Source: Gigaspora rosea
Lineage: Eukaryota > Glomeromycota > Glomeromycetes > Diversisporales > Gigasporaceae
Length of the DNA: 64,000 nt
Direction of reading: 5' to 3'
NCBI GenBank assembly: GCA_003550325.1
Contig: QKWP01000836.1
Coordinates: forward strand, 8,236-72,235
Each line of letters begins with the position of its first letter. The first letter of the stretch is position 1. The notes beneath the pieces were generated by a model. The model was not told the DNA's origin. It did no database searches and worked only from the letters and a program-made list of their open reading frames with translations. Shown piece after piece: positions 56,601 through 64,000 of the stretch. The position numbers and the translations under genes are program-made.

Positions 56601-56900
56601 AAAGCAAGACAAGACAAAACTCATATAAAGAAAGAAAAATCTAAAAAAATAAAAAAGTATAAAAAAGTATTAATAAGGATACTCAAAACATCGAAAACAA
56701 ATCTAACACTGAAAAAATGCACAAGACCAACTTATAAGAACGCCATTCCACAAAAATGCCGCAAAAAACACATACGCAAGAATGCCAAAGAAAACCTACA
56801 AAAACGTTGGAGAAACACCCCACAAGATCATTCTGCAAGTATTTGCACCATATATAGTTACATGAACATTTGAAAATTCTTATTTTGCATTTCTACCATA
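56601..56900. other. A-rich non-coding stretch
   Basis: No element recognised. Confidence 0.4.
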
Positions 56901-57453
56901 TATTCCCGAAAATAAGCTACTCCGAAAATAAGCTACTCCGAAAATAAGCTACCCCCTCTTTTGGTCAAAAAACTCCAAAACGTCTTTAACCCGAAAATAA
57001 GCTACCCCACAATTGACAAAAGTCGCTACATAGTAAAGTCTAAATTTTCCAATGCAAATCGATCAAAATCGATTATGTAAACTTATTCAGGAGACTAAAA
57101 TACATATACTTCGAAATTTTCATACGAATTGGAGAACTTTTTATTATTTGAGTTTTAATTATTACGTTCGGTGGAAAAATTAAAAATTTTTTAAAAAATA
57201 TATACGACGAACGTAAAAATTAAACCCCAAATAATAAAAACTTCTCCAATTCGCATAAAAATTTCAGAGTATATGCATTTTGGTCTCCTGAATAAAGTTA
57301 CTTAATCGATTTTTATCGATTTGCATAGTAAAATTTAAACTTTACTATGTAGTGACTATTTACGATCGCTAAAAACCTCTTTCACCCAAAAATAAGCTAC
57401 CCCGTTTTTTCACTTAAAATCGCCCAAAAAAAGGTAGCTTATTTTCGGGAATA
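56901..57453. mobile_element. TA-flanked TIR element with internal foldback
   Basis: Ends TATTCCCGAAAATAAGCTAC and GTAGCTTATTTTCGGGAATA, flanked by TA (56899-56900 and 57454-57455). At the left end a 16-bp word, CCGAAAATAAGCTACT, is tandemly repeated three times. At 57024-57355 a foldback core, shared with 19547-19876, occupies the centre. 553 bp, non-coding. Confidence 0.85.
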
Positions 57454-57455
57454 TA

Positions 57456-57673
57456 CGGTATATGTAGTTCACTCACAACAATGCAAGTTTAATTCATGAA
57501 ATCTAAATGTGACACCAATGACGAAAACGACACCAACAATGACAACGAAACCAGCAACGACTACGACACCAGTGATGACAAGACACCAAAGACGATGGCG
57601 AACTAAAAAAAAATAGTAATAAGTAAGCGAAAACGGAAAAAAATAATACTAAAAAAAAACCCAATGATTATTA
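57456..57673. other. Short non-coding spacer
   Basis: Contains an ACGACACCA/ACGACAACG-rich run at 57510-57600 (short tandem-like repeats). No gene. Confidence 0.4.
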
Positions 57674-58974
57674 ATATTTATAATCATAGGGTGTGGCGAC
57701 TTAGAGAAGTTGGTAAGTTGTCACCCCCAAGTGGCAGGTCTAGGGTTCAAATCCCACTAGCAACGCTTTTGAAAAATAAGACCTGTATTCCAGTAACCGT
57801 TTTCTGTTAATCGGTTGGGTATGTTACCTGTAGTCCTTGGTAACAATCTCTAATGGGAGCTTCGGGCGAAGTTGTGCCTCATGATACAGATAAATCCAAG
57901 GAACCGGGGAAAGGGAAACCCATTTGGCAAGACCTGAGTAAGAAAGTAGCAAAGATCTTTGACAGTGCTACCAAAACCGGAATATTGGACCAGAACCGAA
58001 GAACTGAACGTTGACCTCAGGGACAAGGTCTACCAACCTGGCTACCAGATTGGGTACTGGAGGAAAAGAACCTATGTTATAGAAGTAGGTACTAGAAGGA
58101 GAAAAACCATAATGGCACCTAATGCCGAGTAGATTAACTTTTATGGGCCAACTGGATTGGAAGTCTGTGATGTATCAGTGAAAGACTGATAGGAAAGTGA
58201 TGATCAGTACTGGGGTTGGAGCAAACCTAACAAGAGCAAAAGTAGGTAATGGTAGCGGTTCAGTATCCCCTAACTGCAAGTTGCTTGCCTCAGTGAGTGC
58301 GTAAATTACCGAAGTGTAGGTAATACCTGTGTGGGACAGGGACTGCTCTACCAAGTGTACTGCAAGGATAAATTAGTCCTAAAGGAATGTAGTTAGCATC
58401 CGGAACTGTCTTCAACTGACTAACATTAGCAAATTTTATATATAGATATATATCGATTACTAACCGGTAAGATATATATCGATGATCAACACCCCTGTCG
58501 ATTTCTATCGATAGTGATAGTAATCGATATATATCCGGTTAATCAATATATTGAATATGATATCAATTAATAATTATTATATTCATATAATCATACTTTT
58601 TGCAAATTTTTAAATGTTTTACAGGTTTTCACAAGTTTTCGCAAGTTTTCTAAAATTATTTATTTATTATTATTATATATTATATTTTAAATTAAATATA
58701 CAATATTCGCAAGTTTTTGCAATTTAATGTAAAATTTATTTTTTTATTTATTATAATTATTTAATATTTTAAATATTACATATTTTATTATATATTATTA
58801 TAAAAAAACGATAAAAAAAAATAAACCCAAAAAAAAACAATACCAAAAAAAAATAACAAAAAAAAAATGAAAATGACTACTTTTGCACTTCGTCACATCT
58901 AATTCACTTATTTCTTCCCTCTGCAGTTTGCTATTATTTTCTTTTTTTTTGGTTTAAATATTATATTAGCTTAT

Positions 58975-59720
58975 ATTTGCTACTTCTTGCAAAGTATCGG
59001 ATTGGTATTCTTATAAAGTGCTAGAAAAGTTAGATTGTTTCTTGCAAAGTTCTGAAGGAAGTAAGAAATAAATAAAATAAAATAAAATAAAAAATAAGTA
59101 AAAGAAAACAAACAAAAACAAAAATGTAAGCAAACTAAATAAAAAATAAATGAAGTTCCATATTTCTATTTTTCTGAAGTAAGAGTTCGTTTCTTGCAAT
59201 TCAGAAATCGTCAAAGGTTTTTGCAAAGTGCTAAAATAAATAAAAAAAATAAAAATTAAAGAAATAAGTAAAAAGAAAACAAACAAAAAAAAAAGAATGT
59301 AAGCAAACTAAATAAAAAAATAAAACCCAAATCTCCATTTCTCTAAAGTAGAGTTCGTATCAGAAATTGCCAAAATCAAGTTGAATATATTCTTGCAAAG
59401 TGCCGGAAAAGTTTGGGTTTACTTGCAAAGTGTCGAAAAAGCCTAGGTTATTTTTCTTATAAAGAGTCAGAATAAAATAAATTAATAAAAAAAATAAAAA
59501 AAACAAAACCAAAAAGAACAAAAACGTTAAACAAAAAAAAAATGAAGTATTAACTAAACCTTTATTTCTTTAAAGAAGTGTTTTTTTGCAATTTAGAAAT
59601 TGTTGGTGAAATTAGTTGTGTGTTCTTGCAATGTGTCAGAAGGCTGAGTTGGCTTGTGCATAGTTTCGAAAGGTTTTATATTTTTTTGCAAACAAAAGTT
59701 AGAGTTGGTGTTTTGTAAAA
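58975..59720. repeat. Degenerate tandem repeat with CTTGCAAAGTG words
   Basis: About four units of roughly 190-230 bp. Each has TTCTTGCAAAGTGC(C/T)GGAAAAG-like words, then an A-rich AAATAAAATAAA run and GTAAGCAAACTAAATAAA. The open minus-strand frame here is low-complexity and not a gene. Confidence 0.6.
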
Positions 59721-60043
59721 ATAAAATAAAAAAATTAAAAAATAATAAATAAAAGAAAAAAATGAAAAAACAAAATGAAACTAAATGAAACTAAATGAAG
59801 TTAAACGAAACTAAACAAAATGAAACGAACAAAATGAAAAAACAATGTAAAAGTAATAGAAGTTCTAAATTATAAACAAAAAAAATAAACAAAAATAATC
59901 TGATCTTGTACTATGATTATCAAAACATTTCGAAACATTTCGAAAATATTAGTCAAACGCGCCCTTGGTATAATCCAGGATACAGATCTACTGATCCAGC
60001 TTGATTTCCTAGTCCTAAAATATTTTGAAGCAATTCGAAATAT

Positions 60044-60186
60044 TAAAAAAAAAAGAAAAAAAAAAAGAGAAAAAAAAAGAAAAGAAAGAAAGAAAGAGAG
60101 AAGAAAAAGAAAGAGAAGAAAAGGAAGAGAAAAAAAAAGAGAGGAGGGAGAAAAAGGGAGAAAAGAAAAAAAGGGAAAGGGGGTAA
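60044..60186 (+). repeat. 140-bp almost pure purine tract
   Basis: Runs of A broken by G, AAAGAAAGAAAGAGAGAAG-like, with G content rising toward the 3' end (GGGAAAGGGGG). Nearly no pyrimidine. A candidate triplex-forming (H-DNA) tract. The overlapping open frames on both strands are by-products of composition. Confidence 0.85.
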
Positions 60187-60369
60187 AAATCGTTCAAAAC
60201 AGCCTTTTTTTTTTTTAAGTTTTTTTTTCCTATGCCAGTTTTCTTTACTTTGTCATTCGCTTTATTTTTAACGTACTTTTTTTTGAAATTTTACTTTTTT
60301 TTTTTTTTTTTTACCCGATGATCTGGAATGAAATTTTTGTAGCGTGATCAAAACACTTATAATCGTTAA

Positions 60370-60866
60370 GGGTAGAGGGTATGTAGATCATTTCTATTAA
60401 TAAACGAGTGACCAAAAATATTTTTACTGCGAATTTAAAAGTTGCTACATATAAAAGTTAATTTTTTACTATATAAATTGTATTTATGTACTAAGTAAAA
60501 ATTGTTCATAATAAAAAATTACACATACTATAAAAATTTTATTAATTTTGAATAAAATTTGATAAAGTTTTTATAGTATCAACTTTTGCGGGGGTGGGGT
60601 CTATTCTGCGGGGGCCATCACAAATTGGCCAATCAAATTATGTGTAAACAATAAGTAAAATAGGGTCGCGAAGATAAAAACAACTATATCTTATGTTCTA
60701 CTGGGCCAATTTTAATGATTCAACTACCGTTAGAATCAGAAAAACCTCCTTTACAAGTTTATTTAAAAATTTAATATGGTTATTTAATAAAAAATTTCTT
60801 TATTATTAAATATAAAATTTTTAGTAACTAGTTTATTAATAGAAATGATCTACATACACTCTACCC
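60370..60866 (+). mobile_element. TTAA-flanked MITE, copy 2
   Basis: Ends GGGTAGAGGGTATGTAGATC and GATCTACATACACTCTACCC, with TTAA at 60366-60369 and 60867-60870. It matches 41677-42172 in reverse orientation over its full length, including a central GC-rich box (GCGGGGGTGGGGTCTATTC). Confidence 0.93.
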
Positions 60867-61434
60867 TTAAAGATCTGTTAATCGTTATATATCGTTGTAG
60901 TCAAAATACTGTGTAATCGTTAAAGATCTGTTAATTGTTATATATTGTTTTAAATAATTCTGATTATAATCGATTTGTAGATATATAACGATTTAATATA
61001 GAAAATAATATATATCGATTTAGATATATATCGATTTTTAACAAGTTAATCGATAAATATCGTTATTTTTTAATCGATATAAAACGATTAACTGTTATAT
61101 ATCGATCAATATCTATATAAGATTTCCTGATTAATGTATTGGAAGGCTGTACCAGTGATCACAAGTAGGATTAACATGCGAAGCTTGGGCCAGAGGGTTT
61201 AAATAAACAATCACCTAGTCGGGTTGTAGGTATGGCAACTAGTGTAGAACCTTCGGCCGGACTACTTCAATTAGACAACCAAAAGTTGTATGTGTGGCTA
61301 GTTGTACTCTCATTCAATGTAACAATTGTGGGGCTGCCCAAAGAGGCGCCCTTGATCCACAGGCTTGATTAAGTAAACTCTCACCCAAAGCGGGAACTTT
61401 GACATAAAAAAAATATATATATATTTATAATCAT

Positions 61435-61637
61435 TGTTCATATAGAGGGTGCATAGAAAACCTTTTTCCAAAATCTAATTTATTTAACTTTATGCACTAA
61501 GTAAACTTGTTTAGCACCAAAAAAACATATAAATATATTCAGACTCAGACCAGTCTGCCTAATCTTGGTGATCTTTCTTTATGGATTCATTTTGATAATA
61601 TATAAAATATAAAGTTCATACTACATAACTGTTACAT
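61435..61637. other. Spacer with a satellite fragment
   Basis: 61465-61530 is a fragment of the palindromic satellite (CTTTATGCACTAAGTAAACT). The rest is AT-rich. Confidence 0.5.
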
Positions 61638-62168
61638 ATATAGGAGCATTCATAAATAACATTATACAAGAGGGGGTTGGATGAACGGTAATGTTTTTCT
61701 CAATAAGTAGGGGTCAAAAAAATATAACATAATTTTTTTAGAAAAAATTGTCTAAAGATTGAATCAGTAGTCCAAATTTAATGATTTTGGTACCATACGA
61801 TTTGTCTCGGTGAGAGGAGTTGAATGGTACCAATTTCATTTCATTTGAATCACTGGATCAAAAGTTATTGGCCAAATACTATTGGTTATTATGTTTTTTT
61901 ATAAAATTACTATAAAATCAATAGTTTTTTGTGAATAACTATTGATCCAGTGATCCAAATAAAATAATTTTAGTATTATTGGATTCGTCTTACTGAGACG
62001 AATCAAATAGTATCTAAATCATCCAAATTGGATTACTATGTCACAATATATTCAAGTTTTTGTAAAATTTTATATATAAACATACAGATTTTGAAAAATT
62101 TTTTATATAGTAGAAGGGGTCAAGTGCTACTATGAGGGATACACAACGTTATTTATGGATGCCCTCTA
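61638..62168. mobile_element. TIR element, ATAGNGGGCATCCATAAATAAC ends
   Basis: The left end TATAGGAGCATTCATAAATA is mirrored at the right by TTATTTATGGATGCCCTCTA. Inner inverted parts include GGATCAAAAGTTATTGGCC and ATAACTATTGATCCAGTG. Non-coding, about 530 bp; target duplication ambiguous because of TA-rich flanks. Confidence 0.65.
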
Positions 62169-62170
62169 TA

Positions 62171-63411
62171 TAGGGTGCAGAGTGGGCTGGGCTAAACCCA
62201 GAAATTAGTGGGCTGGGCCAGGCTTGGGTCTAGTTTCGGGCTCATGTTTTTATAAAGTGGGCTGGGCTTGGGTCGGGTCTAAAAATACTGGGCCAGTCCC
62301 GGGCCTCTGTGAATATACCCGATTAGGCCCAGTAAACCTAAAGATAATTACAAATGTACATACAAACTTTAACTGGTTTTAATATGTTACCGTACTTGAT
62401 TATCTACTTGGTGTTAATAAGTAATTTTTAGACTTCTTGTACCATATACTAGATAGAAATATATACTCTCAGTAAGAAATCAAGAAGCCACGCAAGTAAG
62501 TATGGTGAACGAATGTAGATTAGAAGAACCTTTGGTACAAAAAAAAAGAAAGCAAAAAAAAATACCAGCATATGAAATAAAAACTAATTATTATAGTTAA
62601 AAGTGAAACAATAATTAATATATTTATACTTATGCTAAAAATCTTTACTGCAAATAAAAGACACATTTGTTATCGAAGTATAGCGAGGACTCTTTCTTTC
62701 AAGCCAATGTGAATGCACATCTATGCAATGTCCAGTGGACAAAACTAGTATAACAATATAAGTGAGTGTTAGCATTAGGGTTATAGGCTTATATGCATGA
62801 CATTGGTGTTATACTATAGCTTACCTTACATAATTTATCTACAAATTTTACAATTGTAAGAAGCATAAACTTCGGACTATTATCAGAACCTGATTTTCTA
62901 GTGTTCTATTGGTTTAGTAAATTTGAAAAAGAAGCAAAAATTGGAATATCGTAGATTGCTTTATCTGATTTATCATTTATTATTATTATTATTCTTATTA
63001 TTATTGTCATTATTTTTGATGTAAAATCAATAATTGCTAAATGGCAATAATAATAAAGATGTTTGCTACTACTTGAGCAACCAACATGATCATAAATTAA
63101 TCACATTGAGGGAGATATATGAGCATGTTTTAATCATATTATCATCCATGCTATTGGCTTTACACCATACTATCAGCTCTCAAAATAGTTTAATTAATTT
63201 GCAAGCATGTGGCCTTGCTTCTATATAATTAGTCAAATCTATATGAAATATGGGCCAGACCGGGCTTGGACCGAATTTAAAATAAGGCCCAGCCTGGTTT
63301 GTTTAGCAGGCTTTTTGTTGGGCTTGGGCTTTAATCGGGCCTAAAAAAAATTTTCAGGCTCTGTTTCAGGTCTAAGAAAGCCTAACCCAGCTTGGCTCAT
63401 TTTGCACCCTA
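62171..63411. mobile_element. hAT-type TIR element, GGGCTGGGCC-rich ends
   Basis: Ends TAGGGTGCAGAGTGGGCTGG and CTTGGCTCATTTTGCACCCTA. Flanking 8-bp duplication CCTCTATA (62163-62170) against CCCCTATA (63412-63419), one mismatch. Subterminal arrays of GGGCTTGGGTC/GACCC-type words are GC-rich against an AT-rich interior. The 64-codon frame at 63034-63228 is not recognisable as transposase, so the element is non-autonomous. Confidence 0.8.
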
Positions 63412-63419
63412 CCCCTATA

Positions 63420-64000
63420 TATTGTTTAACTTCCTCTATTATTTGCTCAAAAGAGAAGTGGGTTATATTAAACATAGATTTAAATTGAAGTGGCCTAAAT
63501 GTCAAAAATAATTATAGCAATTAAAAATGATTTCAGCAGCTGAAAATAATTATAAAAGTAGTGACAGATATTATGTAATATTTTAGGGAGGAGGGGAGGT
63601 CTCTAAAATTTTACGTTAAATATAGAAGTTCATAATAGCCAATCAAATTTCTCTTATGTAAAGAGGGAGGTAGGGGTATAGTAAAATTATATTATATAAT
63701 ATATGTCACTACCTAACAGTATTGTATAGAACTATATGAATGCGCATGATTTAATATTAAAATAATTATATCTAAAATCAAATATGAATAAAATAATATC
63801 ATCTTAGCTGTTAAACCAATTTCAATATCTGGTATTGTATAGATCTAAAATCTAAATCTAAATTATAAATACCAGTACGATCACATGAAATATAAAGGGA
63901 TGGATCTATTCAACTTTTTGGTGTGCTATATTTTCCTGTTTTAAAATTTTATAGATATCTCTTTTTTTTTGTTTATAGTATAGTTAAAGACAATAAGAAC
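63420..64000. other. Non-coding to window end
   Basis: AT-rich. A GGGAGGAGGGGAGG purine word near 63585 and GGGAGGTAGGGG near 63666 are the only features. No gene seen. Confidence 0.45.

Larger units (their letters stand above)
58437..61125. mobile_element. ATATATCGAT-rich element inserted in the retroposon
   Basis: The left end (58437-58560) and right end (60890-61125) are both packed with ATATATCGAT/CGATATATA words in inverted arrangement, with AT-rich, A-heavy sequence between. The interior includes a degenerate tandem repeat (58975-59720), a purine tract and a TTAA MITE. Exact termini and target duplication were not resolved, and no protein was recognised. Confidence 0.55.
57688..61420 (+). 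mobile_element. tRNA-headed retroposon, plus copy, split by insertion
   Basis: The head (57688-57770) reads AGGGTGTGGCGACTTAGAGA with a perfect pol III B-box, GGTTCAAATCC, near 57738-57748. The body matches the copy at 4647-6260 (for example CCCATTTGGCAAGACC, TACTGGAGGAAAAGAACC). The final part (about 61125-61403, ending CACCCAAAGCGGGAAC) and an A-rich tail (61404-61420) are separated from the rest by 2.7 kb. The exact 14-bp duplication ATATTTATAATCAT at 57674-57687 and 61421-61434 proves that both parts belong to one insertion. Without the insertion it is about 1.0 kb. Confidence 0.85.

Noticed and set aside
57688..57770. Possible functional tRNA gene
   Set aside because: A B-box is present, but the acceptor ends do not pair well, no clean anticodon arm could be drawn, and the same head begins a second dispersed retroposon copy.
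59011..60218. Lys/Glu-rich and Phe-rich frames
   Set aside because: They result from A/T-rich tandem repeats and the purine tract; low-complexity in all frames.

Overview
This looks like a repeat-saturated, strongly AT-rich piece of a fungal nuclear genome, most likely an arbuscular mycorrhizal fungus of the Rhizophagus type. That assignment is inference. It rests on extreme AT richness, short GT..AG introns (69 and 103 nt), a degenerate Ty3/gypsy element carrying a Sel1-like repeat fragment, remnants of gene families I associate with Rhizophagus, and a small secreted cysteine-containing protein. No bacterial, viral or organellar gene was seen. Almost all open frames of 60-100 codons are chance frames in AT-rich repeats.

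Region by region. 1-2 kb: foldback and palindromic satellite repeats with a TA-flanked MITE. 2-6.45 kb: a composite terminal-inverted-repeat (TIR) element nested with other elements, including a 1.6 kb tRNA-headed retroposon (minus strand). 7.07-8.9 kb: a four-layer nest of foldbacks and MITEs with readable target-site duplications (TSDs). 9.3-14.2 kb: two broken protein genes (a zinc-finger-headed protein and a DDE-like transposase with an intron), with a MITE between them. 17.7-22.6 kb: a foldback, then a satellite array split by a 2.56 kb hAT element. 23-26.7 kb: a large TIR element containing another TIR element and a palindromic minisatellite. 28.2 kb: an intact single-pass membrane protein gene. 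29-40 kb: many MITEs, several in families of two or three copies. 40.1-51 kb: a decayed Ty3/gypsy element with three recognisable LTR segments, an intact accessory ORF after integrase, and a TTAA-flanked MITE inside gag. 51.7-52.1 kb: a two-exon gene for a 98-residue secreted protein. 53-57.5 kb: foldback, palindromic satellite, minisatellite, TA-MITE. 57.7-61.4 kb: the second tRNA-headed retroposon, split by a 2.7 kb insertion that holds the second TTAA MITE. 61.6-63.4 kb: two TIR elements.

Only three protein-coding units look intact: the membrane protein (28168-28584, minus), the secreted protein (51733-52132, two exons) and the accessory ORF of the retrotransposon (48825-49217). The rest reads as a history of transposition. 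Paralogous copies and repaired reading frames give direct before/after views of several insertions. The recurring damage in the coding remnants is stop codons that sit one C-to-T or G-to-A step from a sense codon, plus one-base slips in A runs.
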